A model generated the notes under the pieces. It searched no databases. It saw only the letters and a program-made list of their open reading frames with translations, and had not been told where the DNA came from. DNA of 64,000 nucleotides, taken from Scolanthus callimorphus (taxonomy: Eukaryota > Cnidaria > Anthozoa > Actiniaria > Edwardsiidae). This document shows, piece by piece, positions 10,689 to 24,000 of this stretch. Made by a program: the position numbers and the translations under genes. Within the stretch, counting starts at the first letter, position 1. Every line of letters begins with the position of its first letter. The DNA lies in the NCBI GenBank assembly GCA_033964015.1, contig CM066914.1, forward strand, positions 15,331,637 to 15,395,636, written 5' to 3'.

Positions 10689-10828
10689 CAGGCGCGTAGC
10701 TACCTGTACGCCAATATGCATTTGCCATGAAGCCCCAAAATACAATAAATATACAGCACAAAATGGGTGTTGAGCTATGAAAACAATGCAGTGGGGGTAC
10801 CTCGTAAAAATGTCTAGCTACGCGCCTG
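10689..10828. mobile_element. TIR element with 5-bp target duplication
   Basis: Left end CAGGCGCGTAGCTA and right end TAGCTACGCGCCTG are perfect inverted repeats of 14 bp. GTATT stands immediately outside on both sides (10684-10688 and 10829-10833), giving a 5-bp target-site duplication. The interior is non-coding. Confidence 0.8.
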
Positions 10829-10833
10829 GTATT

Positions 10834-12036
10834 TATATATTATCAGAACAGTAGATCTCTTTCCTGATTGGCTGACGAACTCAAGTGGGATGATAATAAT
10901 CTTTTAATCTACTTTTAGCGAATTTTCCCTTTAATTCACCCTCTTTACGGGCAACCTGTGAATGCACTATCCTTGACCGGATTTAAACCTTATCGAAATT
11001 AATGTCAACATGAATTCACAGGAAAGCATTTCATCAATTTAATTGAAAGTGCTCTTACATATAGTGTCGTGAAATAAAAATTGGCTAAAAACTTTAAAAT
11101 ACCCACAGGTAGACCGATTAAGGGTAACGGACTACTGTTAGCGAAAACGCATTTCTCTCGGAGTCTTTTTTAAACAATAAGAACCCTTTGGCGTCTAAAA
11201 TACATAGATACATAATTACAATCACATGTACAAAACCAGTGCCTGTCACGGGTAGCACCATAAGGACTGTGTTTGTCTTTAGACATATTATTATGGACGA
11301 GAGAGACAGGAAGATAATATTATCAAGCGAATAGTTATACAGCAATGTAGAGTGGAAGTGTGCAGTGCATTCTATCGCACAAGAAATCGCCTATTTGGAC
11401 TGACACAAGGCATGGACAACTTGGCGTTACCGTAGAAACGGACCATACCAAGTGCTCAGAAGTTTGTATCACTGCCAAGCCCTTAGTATAATCAGGGAGT
11501 TGCAAGAGAACTCATTTGTATAATGTACAAAATAAAACCTATGAAATATACAAAACTTCACGAATCGAAAATTTCCTCTTAAAACATAGTTTATAATGCA
11601 AAACAGTCCACTTATTTTAGAATTTTAATATGACTTGGTACCGAGAGCTTAGCAATGATAGTAGTATACATAAAAGACGCGTAACCAGCTTTTAGAAAGA
11701 CAAGCCCAGACTACAAATTGTCTGTCCCATATTAAGTTACGTACAAGACTTCCTTACTCAATATTTTTTTCCGCTGGGCGTTGACTTCAAAAAGCTGCTT
11801 CACCAACAGGAAATTCCGCAGAAACACATTCCCCTGGAAGCCGAACACTTGAAATTCAGCTTTTCCCATTGAAAGGGTTCCTGCAGAAATTTCCTGTGAC
11901 CCTAGGCTTGCATTCCAGCGCGAAAAGCTGAAAGCCACCACGGCTGGAAAACATGCCTACAGTTCCACCCTAACATGAACCTAATTCGATTCCAGATTTG
12001 CTAAATTATTTGTAAAGTTTCCTAATTTCTTATTTG
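10834..12036. other. Intergenic, 3' side of SETD2
   Basis: No exon is supported. The 69-residue minus-strand frame at 11732-11941 has no domain. This stretch should include the SETD2 3' UTR, since the stop codon is at 12037-12039. I see no clear AATAAA close by on the minus strand. Confidence 0.4.
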
Positions 12037-15000
12037 TTATGTTCGCTTATAGACGGCACCGAATTTCCTCATGTATTTACGTATGAAATCCTTGGTTTTG
12101 ACTTTAACGGAGTCGTTGCACTGGAGATTCTCTTCTCCCTTGACGTGTTGTAGTTCCTTCATCATCACACCATGAGTTAGCTAGAAAATATAAACAACAC
12201 TGTCAACAACAACAGCGGCTGAAGAAGGACAACAAAACGACAATGAGTTTGCTAGTCTTGTCCCCAAAACCTTTACTTCGGTCGCCTGGCCAGCGGAAGA
12301 CTCTAGAGGAATCCAAATTGTTGAGCATGCGTAGTAGATTCTGTAAAACGGATTTTTGCCATTCTCGAACCCAGAGCTCCCCTGCTCGTAACCTCGCGGG
12401 GGAGGCTCTGGTGACAGCCACTGACGCATGCGCGAGATTTAATACAGAGTTCAAAATCAACCAATCAGCGACGGCCCTCAAATGGATGTCCCCAGAGCCT
12501 CCCCTGCGAGCAGACGAGCTGGAGATCTCTGGGTACGAGAATGGATTTTTGCCATTTAGTGCGTGAAATAAAAAATAGATTTGAAAAAAAGCTCAGAATT
12601 ACCAACAAACACAATTCCGACGAAAACTTTTAACCGGAAGTCCGGATGTTTGACAACATTGGATTCCTAACAACCCAGCAATCATCCACAGGGATGCCTG
12701 TTTAGTTATAAATTGATCCTAGAAAAGAAAAGACTTCATGATGACTTGTACACGCAGATCAAGGAACAGACCTCCAACCTCTGTAACAGTTTACAAAGGA
12801 GAGTCCCAGAGTGTCAGTTTTCTATGAGTATATTTTCAATCTCAAAAAGAGAAGTTCCCCTGATTTGTATTTTTCGTGCTAATACCTTCCTGGCGAGATA
12901 TTTGAAGTCATCCACGTTGGTTATACGACCCTGTTTGCAATCTAATTTGAAGAAGGGATTCAGGCAGTTCACCACCACATTCGACAGCTGAAAGAGAACA
13001 AAGACTGTGTTAGACCTTTTCAAAACAAAGAAGGTAATAGAGAAACAACAAGAAAGCCAGGACAGACAGACGTTGAAACGAACAAAAAATAAAAAGAGAA
13101 ACAAAAAACAGACAGACAGACACGGGTGTCGCCTTGTCACCTTGACTCGAAAGGCGTCCTTCATCCTCTGACTGGGATTGGTAATGTCATGCGCGAGGTG
13201 TCCAGGGGGGTTAGGATGCTGATTCTGTTTTCCGTCGTATCCGCCGCTGCTGTGGTGTACGCAAGTGTTGGACTCCTGGGAGGGGACCCTGGGGGCGTCT
13301 TTGGCGTCCGAGGTTTCTTTTTCGCTGGTGGCTCCTTAGAAATAGAGTTATTCAGTTAATGACACAACTCAGCGAACAAAAGTGTATTTCAAGGGTTAAG
13401 GAAGACCACTCTAATTACTATAAAGCCAGAAAATAACCCGTCACCATGTGACGAAAACGCTTGAAACTTTTCGATTCCTCGCATTTTCTCACAGAAACGA
13501 AATGGGAAGCAGAATTCGTAATTCTTATCTTGGGTAAACGTTTTGTTGCGGGCTTCCTGTGTTATTACGGGCGCGCCAAAATTGGCGGGAATGTTAGGCG
13601 GGAAAAAATAGTTTTTGGCACAGCGGCATTGGAAATGAATAATTGATACGCTATAGCATGTTCAGGAAGCGCTTCCTGGAGTTTAAATTTCGTGTTTAGT
13701 GCGCATGCGACTTTAGTCCGAATTTCTTGATTTCTTTTGTTTAACAAGAACAAAGGGAAGTTAAACAAAAGATTCGGACTAACATCGCATGCGCACTGAA
13801 CACGAAATTTAAACTCAAACTAGGCTTATTCGCTTCAAGTCCGCGTTTAGACTGCCACAGGGAACCCACCTCGTCTTCCCTTTCTGACGGCGTCTCCAAC
13901 TCCATATCTACACCATGTTTTACAGGACTAGGCGCATAGTCAGGGGGTCCCACTGGGTTCGCCTGTAAAATAATATATATACCACATCATTAATGAAAGA
14001 TTCTTTGCCAACGATAAATCATCTCTGTAGGAAAAGAAACACAATAGAAACACAATAGCCACTTTGGAAGAACACAATAAAAGAAAGTGCAGACTAGCTT
14101 TTCAATCAACTGCTCAAAGTATACCTGACGGGGAACAGGAGTCCATAAACTAGGTGCGTCCATCCAGGGGTAGGAAGGTGTAACAGCGAATTGGAAAATG
14201 AAGAAAGTTTGAAGTTATTTTGAGAACAATAGATTTGCCACTTGAATAACCTTCTCTGAACAAAGCATACGATACCAGCATTCTGATTGGCTCAGCGAAT
14301 GTGTGACGTAAGCGTGAAAATTTGAAACTAAAAATAGCTTCATACAGTCTTCATTTTCCAATACGCTGCTACATCGTGAAAACATGGGAGATGGATGTTC
14401 CTAGGTAATGAGCTCATGTGGGCGACAAATGCTACATTGTCTGCACATTATCAGACTAACTTCTAATCAACAAACTAATGGTAGAATGTCCCAGCTTGAT
14501 TCACTTTCAGTAACATATTGATATATACGAAAGGCGACAAGCCGTGGTTAATGTTTGCACATCAATATAACAATAGGATGAGGCCATGCGATGTGGTCAC
14601 GCCCTAGGCCTGGAGTGCAAGGGTTCTTTCCTATTTCAATCCAAGAGCCAATGATATTCCAAGTTTTCAGCACATTTTGAGATAGAAATACGCGCGGAAA
14701 AACTTTACGTGACTGTTATAAAATCATTTGACAGTGTAGAACAGCAATCATAGTAAAATTGTATACACAAGCAAACTATCGTTGTTGTAACGCTACAGAA
14801 TTATCATTAGGAAATTTTAAAAAGGTCGAGCTCGAGAACCCTTTCTTTCCCCCAGGTGTTTAATAAATGCTTTTCTCAGAGCTCTCACCTTGTTAGTGTG
14901 TGATAATAGTAAATCTTCCCCTGTGGGTCGGTCGCTGTTTTCCAGTTAGGGGGTAGGCCGTGTGCTTTTGGTTTGCTTCTGACAGACGACGGAGACTTGT

Positions 15001-18000
15001 CCGTGTGGTCAGTACTCAACAGATACCCCTCGGGTCCCATACTCTCCGGGGTGGTGACGGGATCGGGTTGTCTGCCTTGAGATCTCGACTGTGATTGATG
15101 GAACTCGTGTTGATCAGCTATAGGTGACTGTGCATGCTCCGTGAGCTTGTAAGGGTACAACTGACCCGCCTGAGTGTAACTCGGAAAGGGCCCTTGGCCA
15201 GGGACCTGGACCGAGGGGATATTATGCTGTGGGGGCAAACCAGCGGTAGGGTTTGGGTACCTCGGAACTGGCGACCCCTCGGGCATCAGAGGGACCATAT
15301 TCGGGTGTGATCTGCCATAAGGGGGCTGCGGAGGGAAAGTGATTTGTTGTCCTGGGGGATGGTAGCTTGGAGGAGGAATGTTCCTCGAGAAATTTCCAGG
15401 TAGCTGCATATTTGGCGGGATGCTCGCTGCTTGGTGCGGAGAGAATTGTTGGTAAAGCATGCCACTGGGACCTTGAGGACCATAATACGGAGGTCTCGGC
15501 TGCTGCTCCTGGTGGCTGCCTTGCCAGTGTGGAGGCGGACCCTGCCAATGGTGTCCTCCCTGCATGTTCATGCCCATACCGGACCCTCCAGGGCTAAACC
15601 CTGGGGGTATCCTACCTCCAGACGCCATCTGAGGAGAATGCCCGGGATACTGAGGGTAAGCAGGCTTGGACCACTTGGTCTTCTTGTTCTGCTTCCTTGC
15701 CCTTGGGGCCCATTGAATCTCTGGGTCGGGTGGGAGCCCTTGCTCCACAAGCCCCATGCGCTGTTTGTAGCCAAACACTTGAAGTTGCTGTGAGGCTTCT
15801 GTCGACTCGGATAAGATCGTGGGTATTTGGCGTACGCCTCCTTCAGTAGAACTCGCAATTTGCGCACTATTCGACTCCGATTTCCACCCTGACTCTTCAC
15901 ACGCGAAGTCTTCTTCTCGCTCAGCTATTGCTGTGCTCACACCTGTAGTGCCGGCACTAGAAGGCTCCCCTTTCGACATTAGAGGCACATCGAGGGACAA
16001 AAGTGGAGCGGGCGCGCTAGGTATATCGTCTTTGGGCCCTGTAGTGGCATCTTCGAACTTTCCAGAGGAGTCGGGTTGACTAACTAAAGTGCTAAAGAGA
16101 GAACAAAATATAGGTATCAGTAATTCGGCTATTATTTTCCTGTTATACGTTCCGATATTAATTATTTTCGTAATAATGAGCAAATCCTCGTCTAACGGTC
16201 AGAACCCGAATCGAGTACATAACCATAGACATCCTTTATCATGCATTCATGAAGATAACTGTCCTAAAACATGAAATTAGTTTGGGATAAGGGTAAGGAT
16301 AGGGTTTTGGTTTCTTTTAGTAAATCTAAAAAAATAAATTAGCGACCCAAACCAGCAGACTCCCTCGTGGCTTAATGGCTAGAGTCTCAGGCTTTTAATG
16401 ATGGTCCAGGTTCCAATCAATATAATCTTTCTAAATATTGTTCTTTGGAGCGTAAGTTTAAAAAAAAGCTAAGTGTTGTGATCATTCTAAGGTTTAAGAG
16501 CCATACTGGTTCTGACCATAGGGATATGGTGACTTCCCTCGTCTAACACCTAAATGGATTTCCACTACCACAGCTACCTCGTGATCGTGGTTTTACTTGG
16601 CTTGTGATTGGCTAACTTGGAAACCATTCAGCAGCAACTTATTTTTCTCTCGTTCATGATTGGCTAGGTGTCTGACTAGAGTAATTGAATTCGCTCTTTG
16701 GCTAAAGCCTCATATTACCGAGTCTACCTTGCTAACTATGAGTACCTATCTGCCTTGCGGAATCGTGACGATTCTCGTCCATGTCTCTCGCGTCTACTAG
16801 AGCTGGAAACCCTCCTGTCTGCATGAGTCGATGACTGCTTCCTGTGATTGTATGATCCCTGCTTCCTATAACGTTTTTACAACTGCACCATTAGAAATCT
16901 AACTCGAACCACCAATCGAGATGGCTAAGGAAGGTATTCACCTTGTCAAACAAGTGCCATCTTGAATTTTTCAGCCGATTTATTCAGCATGGAAACGAGG
17001 CTATGCAGGGCGCGTGTTTTGCTGATGTTGGAAAGCGAAGCCTGATGCTGGGATTTTTTGGTACAAAAGTTGATCAAGCTACCAAAAAGTACTCCTTATT
17101 TGTTTTAGAACCCATAACTTGATTAGCTCGTTGCTTTTTTCTGCTTTGCCGGGTCATTCCGGAAACAAAATGGCGGCGCCGTGACAAAGGCGAATTGGAG
17201 CACTCCAAGAAATCTTACCTTGTTTCTTTATCGGATGTTGGCGTCGCACCTGGAAAATATCAACAATCAACAATGCTTTATTAGCGTCATATTTAACTGC
17301 GTTCTAATGCGCTAATAAATATGCAATGATAACAGAAAGCATATCATGAATAAAATACTGCGCCACAAAAACAGGTGTGGCGACTTGGGGATACGCATGA
17401 GGCAACGGGAAAATGAGATGTTTTTGTTTTATATAAAACATTTTCATGTCTGTGATAAAAAACGTTCTCCATGAAACTGTGTGATTGGCAGGGAAGTGTG
17501 ATTGGCTTTTTGAGTTGTTAATGAACCCGTCTTGGCTACCTTCCTGATTTTAACCTGTTATTTGTTGCATGTTATTATGAGGAGAACCATCCCGTATAAG
17601 CCTTGTGGCTTGTTATGGTTCTCCTCGCCATATATATTTCTTTAGTGTATATTTTTATTGTAAATTATATTAATTGTAAGTGGCGAAATACTAAACTTGA
17701 ACTTGAAACTTACTGTGGTTTACGGCACGCTATGGTATTTATAATGGTATTTATAATACTGTTCATTCAGAAGTAAAAAGATCTACTTGTTTTACAGAAC
17801 ATTTTTCTTCTTGTGTGCGCGCTGTGACGTCATCTGTGCGTCACTGAACTCGACCAATCACTGCGCGCGATTTATTAGTAGTGTTGTGTATAACTATGCA
17901 CTAACAGGTCGACTATGATGACGGTGTGTCAGTATTTCCCTCACCTGGAGTCCCAGTCGAACTTGTCACAACCACCTCTGGTTTCTTTTTTACCTGGAAA

Positions 18001-21000
18001 TAACATAAAAACCTTCATTACCTCGTGCGTTCTCAACGCCAAGACGAAACGCAAAGCAAATAAGGTAGTAATCGACAAATAAGACTAAATCATGATCTTA
18101 TGTAAAATGTGTTTAAATGAAGAAGTTCTCACCGGTGTTTTCTTGGGTATTCTGTAGATCTCCTAAAGGGTGTAAAAACAGTTTTGTCAATTCTCTTTTT
18201 GGCGGTATCTTCAATAACGTCATGACGTAGCATACACTCCATAAGCAATATTGTGATATTGCGTGGTTTGATGTGATGAGGTACGGCGTGATGAGATTCG
18301 ATGTAGTGTGTGGTGTGAACTGGTGTGATGTGAGATGGTGTTGCGTGACGTGGTGAGGTGAGGTCTGGCGATGTTGGGTGCTGTGATGAGTTGTTCCTAG
18401 GTCGCCTGCGGCTCGTGATTTTACAGCGTTCTCGTGTCTCTCCCAACAAATCACAAGTGCTCTATTGCGCACATAAAGTCATAGAAAGTTGTGCTCTAAT
18501 GCTTAAATACTGTACTCCTTTGCAGCCAATGTTAAAACTGAGTTAAAACTTGGTGATGGCCCTTTGGCTGGTCTAGTCTATGGCTTGTCATCATTCCGGG
18601 TCTTGATGGGATTCCTGTGGTAAGAGATCGCGGGCGCAGTCGTAATCTTGTTCCCAGACCCTTTTGACCGTGCTAACGACAACGCAATTTTCGCTCCCAA
18701 GGATAACTCGTTCCTGTCCTTTGGACATCCACGAGTTGAAAAAATACACTAACCTTTAGCGCGCCCCACTGCTTGAGTAGATCATTCGCTAGCGATCCTA
18801 TGCTGTCCCCGTCCACAACCAATGTCGACAACTGCTCGTCCTCGGTAGATTTACTATCATCCTCGGACATGTCACCAGGGGACTTGTCTTGCGTGTTCTC
18901 GGACTCTTTAGCCTTACTGTCCTCAGTGGGTCCCTTGTCTGCCGTGTCCTCGTCCGACTGTTCTTTGCTGCCACTACTAGTACTCGATAGCTGACGACTC
19001 AGCTCATCCTGTTCCTTGAACAATTAATACATTGTTTATTTAAGCACAATTTTCTTTTGTCAGAGTAGAATAGGGATGAGGTCTCTGTTTGCAGGGAATT
19101 TTATCTGCTTAGAGCTCATCTGCAGGGAACAGACAGACAGAGGTGGTGCGAGAGGGGAGTAAAATAGGCAATCTACATCCGCATCAATTTAACAGGGACC
19201 GCGATCGATACCAAGTTTCCCACGTGTGGATCAGCCACCTGTCACGCGTTCCTAAAGCGCGTGACCGAGGAAAGCGTGACAGATGTATCACACCAATACT
19301 CGTAGTTTAGTCGTGTCGAAAGCTCGAAGTGTTTTTTTTTCTGTATTAAATGTTTGAGTCTTTAAAGCTGAAACTCTTTAAAAAAAAAGGAAAATGATAT
19401 ATTTTGTGATATCACTGAAGAGTTGGGGGCAGCGCATTCTCTACGAGGTGATGTTTTACCTTGACAACTTTGCCTGTATCATGGTCGCCTTCGTCCGCGT
19501 TTCCTTCTTGACTGCTACACGAAGAAGGAACTTCCACTTCTGAGACGGCGGTCTTGGCAGCCCATTTATTAACAACGCGCATGACTTTGCTGTCCTCTAG
19601 TTGATTCTTGGAAGTGACCGGTAAGTACTTGAGTGTTGATAGGAGCTAAGAAGACAAACACAGTCGAAATTGCAGATAAACACGACAGCAGTTAACTCCA
19701 AAAAAGCGGAAAACGAAAGGACCGGGATTCCTGTGGAGAAAATCACTTCCGGCATCTTGCCACAGGAATCCCAACCTACTGCATTGTTGGCAATATGCTA
19801 TTACTACATTTTTCAGATTGACCTCAAATTTTTTTTTCTTCAAACAACGTTGAGCACACGACCAATCAATTCCAAATATTATTTCCAACTAGGAGATTTT
19901 TTTCGTGTTAGTCTCTTTCGCAGCCCAAGCGGTCGTAGTCACGGAACGCTCCTCGCCCCGTCACGCAACCGACCACCGGGCCTGAGATTAGACATCTTTC
20001 GGAGGAAACAAAACTTCTAGATCCTGTCTTCCCGATAATCAATGAAGATTAGGAAATTGAGATGTAAATAAAGAAATTTACGTAAGGGCAAACTTACCTC
20101 GCTTTGTAGTTTCCCGCTCGGCTTTGCTCCAGCATCAACCATCCAACTCCATAAAGGGAAAGCCCTTGGAATCGTAGAAACGCTTTCAAACAAGATTGGT
20201 CTGTTGTATGCTAAAAAAACAGAGAATACACATTAATTAGCTTTCTTACTAGGACAAAAAGGACCATACCTCCAGACTCCGAGAGCTGAAGCACCGTATG
20301 GCGACCGTGGGTACGGTTCTTACGCCCACGCCAGAGATTTCGGCCCTGACAGTCGCTATCCTGGGTGTTGAATTGCTCATTAGCGGCCCATACCTAAGGG
20401 TGAGGGAACGCCTGGCCACCAGACCATAGATAGACGCCCTTGTACGAGTAGTGAACAATTAACATATATTGACATACGCCAACGTATTTATATTCCCAAT
20501 TAGTGTCCGATCGGGTCCATGTGGGACAATAGTTTCTAGCTGTGCGTTTTCAAAAATTAATCCACCATTCTCCTCTTTACAAAAAGAGTGCTGCAGAATA
20601 CAGTTATTTCAATAAATGCTGCCGGCTTCTGAGTGGTTGCGTTTTAGAGAGTTTTAGCGACATTGGCTAAACAACGCCCGTGTTACGGCAGCTTTTCATT
20701 TACGCATGCGCAAACGAACTCTCAAGTAATTCGGTTTTTCTTAGCCGATTCCTTCGAAAAGCAGTCTGTCATGACGTCTTTAGAACTTTCAGACTGTGGA
20801 AACTTATTTTGGATGGCAAAAAAGTTCTGATATGTTTGCATAATTTGCAACTATATAATATAGCTATGTTTTCTAGTCATTGCAGTTTAAAAATCATGCT
20901 CACAAAGAGTGATGCAATGAAACCCAATGATCCCCTGAAACTGCCACTGCTTAGAACACCAAGCAAGAAGTTCAGTCTCTGGTTCAGAAGCTTGAAGCTT

Positions 21001-24000
21001 ACTTATAACATTCTTTGCAACTACATTATTATAACAAACTAGTTGTCCTTCACTCTTCCCTTTATTCTGTTATTACCTGGAGTACTTTTAGGAGCATTAC
21101 TCGCTGTGGGAGATCTTCTGCCCGCACCATCAGTCGTGACAGTTTCAAGGCTTGTGATTGGTCAGTCATGCCTCGCTGATCACCGATCAGTTTTTCTAAC
21201 TCATCTTCAAGCTGAAAATCAAGAGCAGGGCTATGCTGAGAAATGCTTTGTGACAACAAAAACAACAATCTTTATTTGACTCATACAAAAAGTATTTAGG
21301 GGTAGTGCTTTGCATGCAGTCCTAAGAGGACTTTACTCCGATATAAGGGATGGTAAGTTCCACTGTTTCAAACGTTTTATAGTTTATGCATCATACGATT
21401 TGCTAGATGGGCAAAACCAAGGAATTAATTTTATCAAGAAGCAGAAAGCATTAGCCACACACCGTGAGATCATCAAAGTCTGCTGATAAATTCCGCTTCT
21501 TTCTTCTCCTTGGAGAACTAGTAGATGGTGTTGCTGTAAATGAGAAAAGAAAAGAAGGGTATGTCCATAAAAAAATGTTTTTTAGCAAAGGTGAAGGAAG
21601 TAATAAATATTACAGTATTGCAATTTTCAATATTCTGCAAGCTTCACATGCTGTGGGGATTGGCAACTTGGCTTCTGCTATGTGCTCTGTAGAATCAAAT
21701 TTCAGGCAAATGGATGATTGGAAAACAGGACAAGAAGTCTACCAGTGGCTGGAAATGAATCTAATGTGCTGAGGGTGTTTCTCCAAGGTTTTCAGTAACA
21801 ATTTCATAATAAAAACAACAATCACTGTAATGTCAGCTGAGTTTAAAGCCTTCTTACTTATTCTTTCAATGGTGTTTTTCAAGGGTGTGTGTTTCTCTCC
21901 TCCTATGATTCCCCGACAGTTTGGAGATTCACAATAACATGTCTGGGCTATCTTCCTGCAAATATAAATAACAACATTATTATCAGATTTGTCAATATAA
22001 TGAAATTTCAAACTAATTGCTCAGTAAAAGAAACCTGGCTCAACCATATAAACCCAAAGACAACACTACTGAAATGTAAGATGACCTTTACAATGACGAT
22101 TTTTTCTTTAATTGTTACTATACTTTTCTTCCTAAAAGGGGGGAGGCCACTTGTACCCTACAAACCCCCCAGTTATGCCCCTGTCAATCAGCTTGGCCAG
22201 TAATGGTAATCCATATTTAACACCTCATAGATTGAAGTTGAGAAAAAAAGCACAGCTAATAATTTAGATGTTTAATATATTTGATTTTACTAGCCCATAC
22301 CCATATCTTTGTAGCTGATAGTCAAACGTCAGCTCCTCTCCAGCTTCTATCTTCCTCAGAGTGAAGAATCCAATCCTGAGGAGACCATTCACTGTCCACT
22401 GCAAGAAATATGGCAAACAAATAAAGGCTTGTTCATCCCATGTTAAAAACTAATCCCAGCTATTATGAGTTGGACATCCAAGTAGGGTGCCATACATCCC
22501 ATGTAATCCTAACTGGGAACCCAACTTCATGGGCGACCCCAGCTGTCTGAGATGGGATCCCAGCAATCACAACTACACTGTAGCTAGGGTAGAATGACCT
22601 GGAACCCAGGCCACATACTGCTGGTTGAAGTCAGAATAAATCCCACCTGGGTTGGTGGGAACTCACCTGGGATACCTAACAATTTCCAGCTAGGGGGTGT
22701 TTATGTGTGTGGGGGGGTCCTATATGTTCAGATGGGATCCCATCTACCATCCCATATTGAATCCCCATTTTATTTTTTACTTAAGATGTACCAGGGGCTG
22801 TGGAGGGGATTGTTTGGTCAGATAGCCCTGACACTTTTTCAGAAATACTGGTTCATACATTTCTTGTATTTAGTGCCTTGCCGCATGCATGGTACATTTC
22901 GTCTTGTCAACCCCCTCCCCAGGTATCCCCACTCTATGTGAAATGTCTGAAAACATAGCTAGATGTCACACTAGTGTGACACACTACCTGTACTTTTGTC
23001 CAGGTGATGACTCTTATTGCTGATACATGTATGTTTCATTTTCAAAATTACCTTTTGTGTGACGCAGTTTGGATCACAACTGTGATTGATGAAACGGGAC
23101 ATGCTTCCTTTAAATGTGGCATCTATGATCTGAAAACAGGACAGGAAACAGTGTACAAGACGTAGAAGGTGAGGTGCCAGGAATATCATGATATCAGATA
23201 CTATATCCTTACTTAAGTGCAATTTACCCCTTGCATTCCTTTTTTTTCTAGAAAATTACATGAGTGAGACAGCCTGCAACAGGCTCTAGCACAATCCATT
23301 TGTTTCTTTCTTCATTATGGGGTGGGTTCAAGAAGACTTATTGCAAATATGCACTACTGTGCGACTACGTCAACCAGGCCATCCCGTCAAAAGTTTGTCA
23401 TTCAGAGATTCAAACCTTTTTAAGGAAATTTAATACCTGAAATACGTTTTGCAATGCGTAATTAAGTGTTTGAAGTTCTTTCTGCTCATAATTTTACAAT
23501 TTTCAGAGAAAAGTGATATTTCAATGTCTGAGATCTCAAGAAAGTCAAGATCCTTTGTTCTGTACTCCCTTTCTGATTCACTAACTTTTATAAATGACCC
23601 TGTTGACGTAGTCGCAGAGTAAGTGTTTATAACTGATTATAATGGTACCTCATCTGCTCGTAAAGTCATGAAATAGTAATGCCGCCTCTTCTGCCTGTCA
23701 TATCTCTGTGCCCTGCGCTGAAAGTCTCTGTAGTTCATCACCTCACCACAGTACTCAATCACAAACTGGTTACTGTGAAAAGTTGATCACATAAGTTTGA
23801 CATATTGTAACAAGTATGTAACACATTTTATATATTGTCTTCAATTTTTGGTCAACAATATAAATGGCAACAACTGTAACACTCCTAAAAGATCACATGA
23901 ATGCTCCAGGTTTTAATTCAAATAACAAACTTACTCCTCCAAATCTTCCAGTGTTCTCACTCCCCAACCTTTCTTTTCTGTTTTGAATACCTCCACTTTC

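Larger units (their letters stand above)
12037..14889 (-). other. SETD2: SETD2 C-terminal WW and SRI exons
   Basis: The 16091-14889 exon is Pro/Gly/Gln-rich and ends in the first half of a WW domain (LPPNWKTATDPQGKIYYYHT). The small exon 14149-14125 supplies the second Trp (LWTPVPRQ). Between the two aromatic anchors there are two residues fewer than in the human domain. The SRI domain, which binds the phosphorylated RNA polymerase II tail, spans 13171-12037: LAQRMKDAFRVK, VVVNCLNPFFKLDCKQGRI, DDFKYLARK and FIRKYMRKFGAVYK. An 89-bp intron (13260-13172) is needed to keep the frame; without it the exon runs into a stop. Confidence 0.88.

Noticed and set aside
11732..11941. 69-residue minus-strand frame 3' of SETD2
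   Set aside because: No domain, no splice partners and no repeat match; chance frame cannot be excluded.
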